DNA from: Reyranella massiliensis 521
Lineage (GTDB): Bacteria > Pseudomonadota > Alphaproteobacteria > Reyranellales > Reyranellaceae
Assembly: GCF_000312425.1 (NCBI RefSeq)
Contig: NZ_HE997181.1
Span: 2,877,880 to 2,941,879 of the forward strand
DNA length: 64,000 bases
Direction: 5' to 3'
This document shows positions 9,142 through 17,810 of this stretch, piece by piece. Made by a program: the position numbers and the translations under genes. The notes beneath the pieces were generated by a model, which had not been told where the DNA came from, made no database searches, and worked only from the letters and a program-made list of their open reading frames with translations. Within the stretch, counting starts at the first letter, position 1; each line of letters opens with the position of its first letter.

Positions 9142-9717
9142 CTAGACAAACGCCGAAGCACGCCGGTCGGTCAACAGCCAATCGAGTCGCTGGTCGTCCG
9201 GCCCGTGCGGTACTTCGGGCAGGAGCTGCCCGTCGAACCCCACGCCGATGGCCGTGACCGGCTGCTTTCGGCGCAGTTCCTCGATCGTGCGATCGTAGAA
9301 GCCGCCGCCATAACCCAGGCGCCAGCCTTCGCGATCGCAGGCCAGCAGCGGCACCAGAAGGGCATCGGGCTCGACGGCCTCGCATCTTGACAATGGCTGG
9401 ACCGTGCCGAACACGCCCGCTTCGAGGGCATCGCCCGGCCGCCAGACGCGAAACAGCAGACGCTGCCCCCGCCCCTGCACGACAGGCAGCGCAAGCGTGC
9501 AGCCCTCGGCGTGCAGCTCCGTCATCAGCGGCCGGAGGTCGATCTCGTCCTTGATCGGCCAGAAGCCCGAAACGGTCGATGGTATCTCGAAGGGCTTCTC
9601 GGCGCGCAGCGTCGCGATCACCCCCTGCGCTGCAGCACGGCGCGCTTCGTCGTCGAGGCCGCGCCGCCAGGCCAGCATGGCCGCGCGCAGGGTCCGCTTG
9701 GCGTCGTTAAGGGTCAT
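9142..9717 (-). CDS. 5-formyltetrahydrofolate cyclo-ligase
   Basis: 191 residues from the ATG at 9717 (MTLNDAKRTLRAAMLAWRR). An in-frame ATG at 9750 would extend into the 6S RNA terminal stem and is not preferred. Conserved features are the N-terminal K-x-x-L-R region, FWPIKDEIDLRPLM, and the phosphate-binding LGYGGGFYDR near residue 145. The enzyme converts 5-formyl-THF to 5,10-methenyl-THF using ATP. Its location directly behind 6S RNA is the same as in E. coli (ssrS-ygfA), a coupling seen across proteobacteria. Confidence 0.94.
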   Translation of the reverse strand: MTLNDAKRTLRAAMLAWRRGLDDEARRAAAQGVIATLRAEKPFEIPSTVSGFWPIKDEIDLRPLMTELHAEGCTLALPVVQGRGQRLLFRVWRPGDALEAGVFGTVQPLSRCEAVEPDALLVPLLACDREGWRLGYGGGFYDRTIEELRRKQPVTAIGVGFDGQLLPEVPHGPDDQRLDWLLTDRRASAFV

Positions 9718-9737
9718 GCGGTGGAGGAAAGCAAGGT

Positions 9738-9902
9738 GGGGCGGCTCCACGATGGGCCGTGGCTCGTAGAACCTCCAAGGCCTGCAAAAGCAGGTGGGCG
9801 TCGTGTAGCCAAGACCACGGTCAAGGCCAGGAACAACTCCCAGGAGTTCTTATTGGCCCCGGGGTTTTAAGCGAACCACGCACCGCGCAGAAATCCGCCC
9901 CA
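9738..9902 (-). ncRNA. ssrS: 6S RNA (RNA polymerase regulator)
   Basis: About 165 nt with no coding frame, placed between zapA and the 5-FCL gene, the conserved 6S position. The ends pair: GGGGCGG (minus strand, 9895-9901) with CCGCCCC (9738-9744), forming the terminal stem. A further hairpin, CCUGC-UUUU-GCAGG (9780-9793), lies in the 3' half. 6S RNA mimics an open promoter and sequesters the sigma70 holoenzyme in stationary phase. Exact ends are estimated from the stem and the promoter. The call rests on synteny, length, end pairing and promoter rather than on an alignment. Confidence 0.8.
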
Positions 9903-9907
9903 TCTCT

Positions 9908-9936
9908 AACTTAGGCATTCGGGGCGGCTGCCGCAA
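9908..9936 (-). promoter_or_regulatory. Promoter of 6S RNA
   Basis: On the minus strand, TTGCGG (9931-9936) and TAAGTT (9908-9913) are separated by exactly 17 bp. Transcription would begin at about 9901-9903, at the start of the terminal stem. The promoter lies inside the short gap after the zapA stop, so 6S RNA has its own start independent of zapA. Confidence 0.65.
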
Positions 9937-9964
9937 TGTACGCACCTGCAACACAGGTGGCCGA

Positions 9965-10300
9965 TCAGGCCGCGCCGCTGACCTTCTTCTGCATCTTGTC
10001 GACGCGCGCTGTGATCAGATCTTCGAGTGCGGTGGCAAGCGTCTCGGCGCTGTCGGTCGCCGTGGCGCGCGCGCTTTCGGCGGCTTTGGCGATGCCGCGC
10101 GCTTCGCGGCTCTCGTCCGCGAGCATCAGCGCGGCGAACACCAGCAGCTTCACCTCGGGAGCACCGGGCGGCAGCTGCAAGCGAAGCTCGCACACCTTCT
10201 CGTCAACATAGGCGGCCAGTTCCTGGACGCGCGCTTCTTCGCCTTCACCACAGGCGAGCTCATAGGTACGACTGGCGATCTGGATCGAAACCAGCGGCAT
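9965..10300 (-). CDS. zapA: Cell division protein ZapA
   Basis: 111 residues from the ATG at 10300 (MPLVSIQIASRTYELACGEG), preceded by AGGAG 9 nt upstream; the open frame continues to 10360 but without a comparable ribosome site. The N-terminal globular segment has the I-x-x-R-x-Y-x-L-x-C/G pattern of ZapA. The C-terminal helix (about 55-105) would form the tetramer coiled coil. ZapA bundles FtsZ filaments at midcell. It is upstream of 6S RNA and downstream of the DUF4164 gene on the same strand. Confidence 0.9.
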   Translation of the reverse strand: MPLVSIQIASRTYELACGEGEEARVQELAAYVDEKVCELRLQLPPGAPEVKLLVFAALMLADESREARGIAKAAESARATATDSAETLATALEDLITARVDKMQKKVSGAA

Positions 10301-10407
10301 TTTCCGCGTCTCCTGTTTTTGCGCCGTATTCGGCGTCTGAGGGGACACGCACTTTGCCACGTCGCGTTCGGCAAAGCACCCCTACATATGGGGTTAGCAG
10401 GGGATCG

Positions 10408-10641
10408 TTACTGCTGGTCGGCTGCGAGCAGCGAGCGGATGTATTCCATTGCGCGTTCGAGACGGGCTTCGACTTCGAGCGCGACCTTCTTCAGCTCTTC
10501 ATGCTGACGCTCGACCTTGTCCAAACGCTGCGCGAGTTCGTCAGCGCGCACGCGTTCGACGCGCAGCCGCTCGTCGACCATCGACTCGAGGCGGCTCAAC
10601 GCGTCATCGACACGGTCCCGCGCGCTCGCTGTCCTGGACAT
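10408..10641 (-). CDS. DUF4164 family coiled-coil protein
   Basis: 77 residues from the ATG at 10641 (MSRTASARDRVDDALSRLES), chosen because GGGAGAG lies just upstream. An ATG at 10692 would add 17 Gly/Pro-rich residues. Almost the whole protein is a charged heptad-type helix. Small proteins of this family occur beside zapA in alphaproteobacteria; a role in division, perhaps like ZapB, is inferred from that neighbourhood and the coiled coil only. Confidence 0.75.
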   Translation of the reverse strand: MSRTASARDRVDDALSRLESMVDERLRVERVRADELAQRLDKVERQHEELKKVALEVEARLERAMEYIRSLLAADQQ

Positions 10642-10790
10642 CTCTCTCCCGCCAGCGGGTGGCAGTGATTCGCCCGGCTGCATCTGCTCCATCGTTCAAG
10701 GATAAGTGGTGCGCCTGTTAGCGGTCAACATCTTGGCCCAGTTGGCCTTAATCTCCCGCAATATGTTGGTTTCGCAGCCGGTTTTGCGCA

Positions 10791-10819
10791 TTGACGCGCC
10801 ATGGGGTGGTCGGCATGTT
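10791..10819 (+). promoter_or_regulatory. Possible promoter of tkt
   Basis: TTGACG (10791-10796) and CATGTT (10814-10819) with a 17-bp spacer, about 40 nt upstream of the tkt ATG, in the divergent region between the DUF4164 gene and tkt. The -35 is good and the -10 is weak. Only sequence similarity supports it. Confidence 0.35.
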
Positions 10820-10857
10820 GCGCGCCATCCCAAAAGGCCTACGCAATTAAGGACAAA

Positions 10858-12846
<1,989 letters not shown>

Positions 12847-12857
12847 CGGAGGGACCA

Positions 12858-13862
12858 ATGGCTGTTCGGGTTGCAATCAACGGCTTCGGCCGCATCGGCC
12901 GCAATGTCATGCGCGCCATCATGGAATCGGGCCGCAAGGACATCGAAGTCGTGGCCATCAACGATCTCGGCCCGGTCGAGACCAACGCCCACCTCTTCCG
13001 CTTCGACTCCGTGCACGGCCGCTTCAACGGCGACGTGAAGGTCGACGGCGACACGATCGACGTGGGCCGCGGCAAGATCAAGGTTACGGCCGAGCGCGAT
13101 CCTTCCAAGCTGCCGCACAAGGCGCTGGGCGTCGACATCGCGCTCGAGTGCACGGGCTTCTTCACCTCGAAGAAGGCGGCTTCGGCCCATGTCGAAGCCG
13201 GCGCCAAGCGCGTGCTGGTCTCGGCCCCGGCCGATGGCGCCGATCTCACGGTGGTCTATGGCGTGAACCACGACAAGCTCACCAAGGACCATATCATCGT
13301 CTCCAACGCCTCGTGCACGACCAACTGCCTGGCGCCGGTAGCCAAGGTGTTGAACGACGCGGTCGGCATCGACCATGGCTTCATGACGACGATCCACGCC
13401 TACACCGGCGACCAGCCGACGCTCGACACGATGCACAAGGATCTCTACCGCGCCCGCGCGGCGGCGATGTCGATGATCCCGACCTCGACGGGTGCAGCCA
13501 AGGCCGTCGGCCTCGTGCTGCCGGAGCTGAACGGCAAGCTCGACGGCGTGTCGATCCGCGTGCCGACGCCCAACGTCTCGGTCATCGACTTCAAGTTCGT
13601 CGCCAAGCGCAAGACCGACAAGGACGAGATCAACAAGGCGGTGAAGCTCGCCGCTGCCAACCAGCTCAAGGGCATCCTGGGCTGGACCGACCAGCCCAAC
13701 GTCTCGATCGACTTCAACCACGATCCGCACTCCTCGACCTTCCACATGGACCAGACCAAGGTCATGGACGGCACGCTGGTGCGCGTGATGAGCTGGTACG
13801 ACAACGAGTGGGGCTTCTCGAACCGCATGGCCGACACCGCCGTCGCCATGGGCAAGCTCTAA
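12858..13862 (+). CDS. gap: Type I glyceraldehyde-3-phosphate dehydrogenase
   Basis: 334 residues, with a ribosome site in ACGGAGGGACC before the ATG. Rossmann motif [10 protein letters not shown] (8-17), Asp36 in AINDLG (indicating NAD rather than NADP preference), and the catalytic ASCTTNC with Cys153. The C-terminal [13 protein letters not shown] is standard. It oxidises glyceraldehyde-3-phosphate. It directly follows tkt; the usual next gene, phosphoglycerate kinase, is missing here and ureide genes follow instead. Confidence 0.97.
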   Translation: MAVRVAINGFGRIGRNVMRAIMESGRKDIEVVAINDLGPVETNAHLFRFDSVHGRFNGDVKVDGDTIDVGRGKIKVTAERDPSKLPHKALGVDIALECTGFFTSKKAASAHVEAGAKRVLVSAPADGADLTVVYGVNHDKLTKDHIIVSNASCTTNCLAPVAKVLNDAVGIDHGFMTTIHAYTGDQPTLDTMHKDLYRARAAAMSMIPTSTGAAKAVGLVLPELNGKLDGVSIRVPTPNVSVIDFKFVAKRKTDKDEINKAVKLAAANQLKGILGWTDQPNVSIDFNHDPHSSTFHMDQTKVMDGTLVRVMSWYDNEWGFSNRMADTAVAMGKL

Positions 13863-13880
13863 GGGCAAGCTCTGAGCTTG
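13850..13880 (+). repeat. Tandem 13-bp repeat and hairpin at the gap-allA junction
   Basis: GGGCAAGCTCTAA (13850-13862, the last codons and stop of gap) is repeated with one change as 13863-13875. The second copy together with the following bases forms a 7-bp palindrome (13866-13872/13874-13880) whose right arm contains the TTG start codon of allA. It may arise from a local duplication and could lower allA translation. Confidence 0.5.
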
Positions 13881-14357
13881 CGGCTGACAGCCGAGCCGCT
13901 GACGCGGCTTGGCTTCGCACCCTTCGGCGACGTCCTCGACGTCCCGAGCGAGGCCGGGCGCCTCTACTACGATGATGCGCTCGGCAACCTTCGCCCTCAG
14001 GCGAAGCCCAGCCTCTCCCTGAGCTTCAAGCTGCCGACGACCGATCGGCCCTTGCAGGCAGAGTTGCTGGAACGTCATGAATTCTCCTCGCAAAGCTTCG
14101 TGCCGCTCGATGTCAGCCGCTGGCTGATCGTCGTCGCGCCGCACGCCAGGCAAGTCGGCCCCGACCGCGCCGCCGCCCGCGCCTTCGTCGCCACGGGCGC
14201 GCAGGGCGTGACCTATCGCGCCGACACCTGGCATCACGGCCTCACGGTGCTCGATCGCCCGGCACGCTTTGCGATCTTCATGTGGCGCGACGGAACCGCG
14301 ACCGACGAGGAATTCGTTCCCGTCAGCCCCTTCACGGTAGACATCCCCGGCCTCTAA
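13878..14357 (+). CDS. allA: Ureidoglycolate lyase
   Basis: 159 residues of the AllA family. The N-terminus LTRLGFAPFGDVLDV aligns with the family start, which requires the TTG at 13878 as start codon; no ATG exists nearby. Further family features are WLIVVAPHARQVGPD and the metal/substrate segment TWHHGLTVLDRPARFAIF. It cleaves ureidoglycolate to glyoxylate and urea, the last step of allantoin breakdown. It lies between gap and puuE on the plus strand. No strong ribosome site is seen, so translation may depend on coupling with gap. Confidence 0.88.
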   Translation: MRLTAEPLTRLGFAPFGDVLDVPSEAGRLYYDDALGNLRPQAKPSLSLSFKLPTTDRPLQAELLERHEFSSQSFVPLDVSRWLIVVAPHARQVGPDRAAARAFVATGAQGVTYRADTWHHGLTVLDRPARFAIFMWRDGTATDEEFVPVSPFTVDIPGL

Positions 14358-14366
14358 GCTGCGCCC

Positions 14367-14702
14367 ATGGCGGCGGACGAGATCGTTGTGGTGCAGGACT
14401 GGCGGCAGACCGAAGCTGCGTTGCTGGCGGCGCGTGCTGCGGGCACCACACCGACGCTGATCACGCCCGAGGATGCCGCGTCGCGCTACGGCGCGGGCTA
14501 TCTCGGCGCGTTGCAGGCGCGCGCGCGCCGGGAATTTCCCGATGTCGCCTTCACGCTGATCGTCGACTGCGGCGATGCGCCGGGCTACGCGCTCGCCTGC
14601 CTGCGCGCCGGCGTCACGCGAATCTCGATGCGCACCTGGAATGAAAAAGTCGCCGACATCGCCCGTCAGATGGGCGCCGAACTGGTGAGGAGACCGTCAT
14701 GA
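14367..14702 (+). CDS. Conserved small protein of unknown function between allA and puuE
   Basis: 111 residues (MAADEIVVVQDWRQTEAALL). Not recognised. It has alternating alpha/beta character with LIVDCGDAPGYALACLRAG in the middle, reminiscent of the end of a TIM-barrel enzyme, and no signal peptide or membrane segment. The stop overlaps the puuE start by 4 nt (ATGA), so it is co-translated with the allantoinase and may act in the same pathway. That role is inferred only from coupling. Confidence 0.7.
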   Translation: MAADEIVVVQDWRQTEAALLAARAAGTTPTLITPEDAASRYGAGYLGALQARARREFPDVAFTLIVDCGDAPGYALACLRAGVTRISMRTWNEKVADIARQMGAELVRRPS

Positions 14703-15622
14703 GCTGGCAACCGACCCGCGACTTCATCGGCTATGGCGCCAACCCACCCGATCCCAAATGGCCGGGCGGCGCGCGGATCGCGCTGAACTTCGTCGTGAAC
14801 TACGAGGAAGGTTCCGAGCCCTCGATGCAGGATGGCGAGGGCTACACCGAGACCGGCCTCACTGAATCGAGCACCTCCTCCATCGGCCTCAAAGGACGCG
14901 ACCTTGCGGGCGAGAGCATGTTCGAGTTCGGCAGCCGGGTCGGCTTCTGGCGCATCCAGCGCGCCTTCCTCGAACGCGGCCTGCCGCTCACCGTGTTCGG
15001 CTGCGCGCTGGCCCTGGAGCGCAATCCAGAGGCTGCCCAGGCGATCCGCGCCGCGGGCTGGGACGTCTGCTGCCACGGCTGGCGCTGGGTGCGCCACTTC
15101 CAACTCTCCGAGGAAGAGGAGCGCGAGCACATTCAGAAGGCGATCGCGTCGCTGAAGAAGACGGTCGGCGAGCGGCCGGCCGGCTGGTACTGCCGCTATG
15201 GCCCCAGTGTGAACACCCGCCGCCTGCTGGTCGAGGAAGGCGGCTTCACCTACGATTCGGACTATTACGGCGAGGAGCTGCCCTTCTGGCAGACCGTCGA
15301 GGGCAAGCCGCATCTGGTGGTGCCCTATTCGCTCACCAACAACGACGGCAAATATGCCGCCGGCATGGTCCATGCCGAGCAATGGTTCGGGCTGGTCCGC
15401 GACGCTTTCGACGTGCTTTACCGCGAGGGCGCCACCGCACCCAAGATGATGTCGGTCGGCCTGCACCAGCGCCTGATCGGCCATCCGGGCCGCATGGCGG
15501 GCCTCTGGCGGTTCCTGGACCATGTCCAGAAGCACCAGGGCGTCTGGGTCACGGGCCGTCTGGACATTGCCAAACACTGGATTGCCACACACCCCTACTC
15601 CGGCAAGGGCTTGAACGAATAG
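14699..15622 (+). CDS. puuE: Allantoinase PuuE (polysaccharide-deacetylase family)
   Basis: 307 residues. The features RDFIGYGANPPDPKWPGGAR, VVNYEEGSE, CCHGWRWVRHFQ and WYCRYGPSVNTRRLL are those of the metal-independent allantoinase PuuE, an NodB-like fold lacking the usual deacetylase metal triad. It hydrolyses allantoin to allantoate. It forms a ureide-degrading cassette with allA. The other expected steps (uricase, allantoicase or amidohydrolase) are not in the window. Confidence 0.92.
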   Translation: MSWQPTRDFIGYGANPPDPKWPGGARIALNFVVNYEEGSEPSMQDGEGYTETGLTESSTSSIGLKGRDLAGESMFEFGSRVGFWRIQRAFLERGLPLTVFGCALALERNPEAAQAIRAAGWDVCCHGWRWVRHFQLSEEEEREHIQKAIASLKKTVGERPAGWYCRYGPSVNTRRLLVEEGGFTYDSDYYGEELPFWQTVEGKPHLVVPYSLTNNDGKYAAGMVHAEQWFGLVRDAFDVLYREGATAPKMMSVGLHQRLIGHPGRMAGLWRFLDHVQKHQGVWVTGRLDIAKHWIATHPYSGKGLNE

Positions 15623-15685
15623 GCTACCGCCGCTATCACCGGCCCCGTCGATTTCGGTTGCAATGAACCGCTTGGGAGCTGGCCC

Positions 15686-16606
15686 GTGAAGATTACCCGT
15701 ACCGTCAAGAAGATCCTCGACAACTACGAGAGCGATTGCCCCGGCACGAAGGCCAATCTGGCCCGCATCCTCATGCACGGCCGCCTGGGCGGCTCGGGCA
15801 AGATGGTCATCCTCCCGGTCGACCAGGGCTTCGAGCACGGCCCGGCCCGCTCCTTCGCGCCGAACCCCGACGCCTACGATCCGCACTACCACTACCAGCT
15901 CGCCATCGACGCCGGGCTGAACGCCTATGCCGCCCCGCTCGGCCCGCTCGAGGCCGGCGCCGACACGTTCGCGGGCGCCATCCCGACCATCCTCAAGGTC
16001 AACTCGGCGAACTCGCTGTCGACCAACAAGGACCAGGCCGTCACCGCCTCGGTGATGGACGCGCTGCGTCTCGGCTGCTCGGCGATCGGCTTCACGATCT
16101 ATCCGGGCTCGGAAGACCAGTACGAGATGATGGAAGAGATCCGCGAGATGTCGGAGGAGGCCAAGTCGGTCGGCCTCGCCGTCGTCATGTGGTCCTATCC
16201 GCGCGGCGGCAAGCTCGACAAGGCGGGCGAGACGGCGCTCGACGTCTGCGCCTATGCCGCCCATATCGCCGCCCTGCTGGGCGCCCACATCATCAAGGTG
16301 AAGCCGCCGACGGACGTGCTGTGGCAGCCCGAGGCGAAGGCCGCCTACGAGAAGGCCAATGTCGACAAGTCGACGCTGGCCGCGCGCATCAAGCATGTCA
16401 TGCAGGCCACGTTCAACGGCCGCCGCATCGTCGTCTTCTCCGGCGGCGAAGCGAAGGACCTCGAAGGCCTGTTCACCGAGATCCGCGGCCTGCGCGACGG
16501 CGGCGCCAACGGCTCGATCATCGGCCGCAACACCTTCCAGCGCCCGCGCGACCAGGCGCTCGACATGCTCGACAAGATCATCGGCATCTATCAGGGCAAG
16601 ATGTAA
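15686..16606 (+). CDS. Class I fructose-bisphosphate aldolase (DhnA/FbaB type)
   Basis: 306 residues from a GTG at 15686 with GGGAG upstream. MVILPVDQGFEHGP (40-53) and the Schiff-base lysine region HIIKVKPPTDV (Lys204 or Lys206) place it in the archaeal/bacterial class I (DeoC/LacD-like) aldolases. It splits fructose-1,6-bisphosphate into triose phosphates. It closes the tkt-gap-allA-puuE-fba series and is followed by a good terminator. Confidence 0.93.
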   Translation: MKITRTVKKILDNYESDCPGTKANLARILMHGRLGGSGKMVILPVDQGFEHGPARSFAPNPDAYDPHYHYQLAIDAGLNAYAAPLGPLEAGADTFAGAIPTILKVNSANSLSTNKDQAVTASVMDALRLGCSAIGFTIYPGSEDQYEMMEEIREMSEEAKSVGLAVVMWSYPRGGKLDKAGETALDVCAYAAHIAALLGAHIIKVKPPTDVLWQPEAKAAYEKANVDKSTLAARIKHVMQATFNGRRIVVFSGGEAKDLEGLFTEIRGLRDGGANGSIIGRNTFQRPRDQALDMLDKIIGIYQGKM

Positions 16607-16633
16607 GCTACGCCGTAATATCTAGTCATTCTT

Positions 16634-16672
16634 GGGCGTTGGGTAACCTCCGGGTCATCCAACGCCCTTTTT
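16634..16672 (+). terminator. Intrinsic terminator after the aldolase gene
   Basis: 9-bp perfect stem GGGCGTTGG (16634-16642) with CCAACGCCC (16659-16667), a 16-nt loop, then TTTTT (16668-16672). It lies 28 nt after the aldolase stop and ends the tkt-to-fba transcription unit. Confidence 0.9.
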
Positions 16673-16891
16673 CATGGGCTGTTGCCGACGGTTTGCCCAA
16701 GCCGGAACTCCGGGCGCAGGCCGGACCCGCATACGATCGCTGCCCGTCTTGAGAAACGACCTCGTAGACTCGGCCCCATCGCAATCGTCAGTTGGCGGGA
16801 ACGACGCAACAGGCGCGCCGTTGCCGTCGATCATGAAGGACCTGAGCGCGCGCTTAGTGTTGGGATCGGAATCCGTCACCGGAGTAAAGTC

Positions 16892-17134
16892 ATGAGCAGC
16901 TTGGCAGACGCCATCAAGGTCGCGGCCGCCTTGCGTGATCAGCAGAGGTACAGCGAGGCCATAGACCTTATCGAAAAGGCGCTGGCGGCCGCCGCCCCCA
17001 ACGACCTTCTCCGCCTCGATGCGAACCGCGAGGGCCTGCGCGCCGCAGAGGCAGCCGGTAGCCCCATGCTCGCCAAGAGGTTCGCCGATGCGATTGCCAT
17101 TCAGGAACCGGACCACGATCCCGACGAGGATTAG
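16892..17134 (+). CDS. Small TPR-like hypothetical protein
   Basis: 80 residues from the ATG at 16892 (MSSLADAIKVAAALRDQQRY), chosen for GGAG 7 nt upstream; the frame is open to 16682 but without comparable signals. The segment AAALRDQQRYSEAIDLIEKAL looks like a single TPR helix pair, followed by a second helical pair and an acidic tail (EPDHDPDED). There is no signal peptide. Function unknown; it stands alone between the aldolase terminator and the avidin locus. Confidence 0.55.
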   Translation: MSSLADAIKVAAALRDQQRYSEAIDLIEKALAAAAPNDLLRLDANREGLRAAEAAGSPMLAKRFADAIAIQEPDHDPDED

Positions 17135-17281
17135 TTTGGTCCATCTTGGCCAGGGCTAGCTTGAATAAGCTGACCTTTGTTGTTTCCGGCTGGGCGCACC
17201 ATGCGGCCAGTTGATCAGTGTGTTCTTCACCCGAACACATACGCGCAGATAGCAGTACGGCTCTGGCGATGTGCCGGCGCT

Positions 17282-17685
17282 CTAGTTGCGCTTGTAGAAG
17301 TCGGTTCCCGTTCGGACCCTGGGCCGCCCTTCGGCCGCGTCGTGATAGACAAGCACCCATTCGACGGCGAGCCGGCCGTCGCGGAAGTATCCGGTCCAGG
17401 ACGTGATCGACTTGCAGTCCGTCGACCCGCTCTTCCACTTAGTCGTGTAGGAGATCATGTCGCCATCGAGCCAGCCTGCGATCGGGAAGGCGACGCCGCG
17501 GCATTCGTAGCTGGGGAGTTGTTGGCATAGGTGCCCGAGACGCTGCCATCCGGGCCGATCGAGCGGATGACGAGCTGCGATCCATGATCGTTTGCCCAGG
17601 TCCCCTCGCGTCCCGCGGATGACTGGGCCTGTACGACAACCGACATCGACAACAGAAACGCAATGCACGCGAAGAGTCGGATCAT
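17282..17685 (-). pseudogene. Secreted avidin/rhizavidin-like biotin-binding protein, frameshifted
   Basis: Two overlapping frames together encode one avidin. The first part (from the ATG at 17685) gives signal peptide MIRLFACIAFLLSMSVVVQA, then GTWANDHGSQLVI and SVSGTYANNS. The rest, in the next frame, gives YECRGVAFPIAGWLDG, TKWKSGSTDCKSITSWTG, VEWVLVYH and RTGTDFYKRN. Restoring one C in the CCCC tract (17513-17516) yields a continuous 134-residue protein. Streptavidin biotin contacts Asn23, Ser27, Tyr43, Trp79, Ser88, Thr90, Trp92, Trp108 and Asp128 all have counterparts. Trp120 does not, and two Cys flank the 60s-80s region, as in dimeric rhizavidin. It could be a true pseudogene or a sequencing indel. 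Confidence 0.85.
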
Positions 17686-17752
17686 GTCTGGATTCTCGTC
17701 GTCCGTTCGTCTGAGAAATCACCTTATCCTACGGCAACCCTATTTGCATCTA

Positions 17753-17781
17753 TTGTGCTGATACAACCGATCATGTATTTT
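17753..17781 (+). promoter_or_regulatory. Possible promoter of the protease autotransporter
   Basis: TTGTGC (17753-17758) and TATTTT (17776-17781) with a 17-bp spacer, about 30 nt upstream of the GTG start at 17811, in the AT-richer 125-bp region shared with the divergent avidin gene. The match to consensus is moderate. Confidence 0.35.
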
Positions 17782-17810
17782 CGCGGCAATCTCGGGGGAG
17801 CGAAAACTCA

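Noticed and set aside
17219-17239. 7-bp hairpin downstream of the avidin gene as a terminator
   Set aside because: TGTGTTC/GAACACA pairs perfectly but no U tract follows on either strand, and such short dyads occur by chance.
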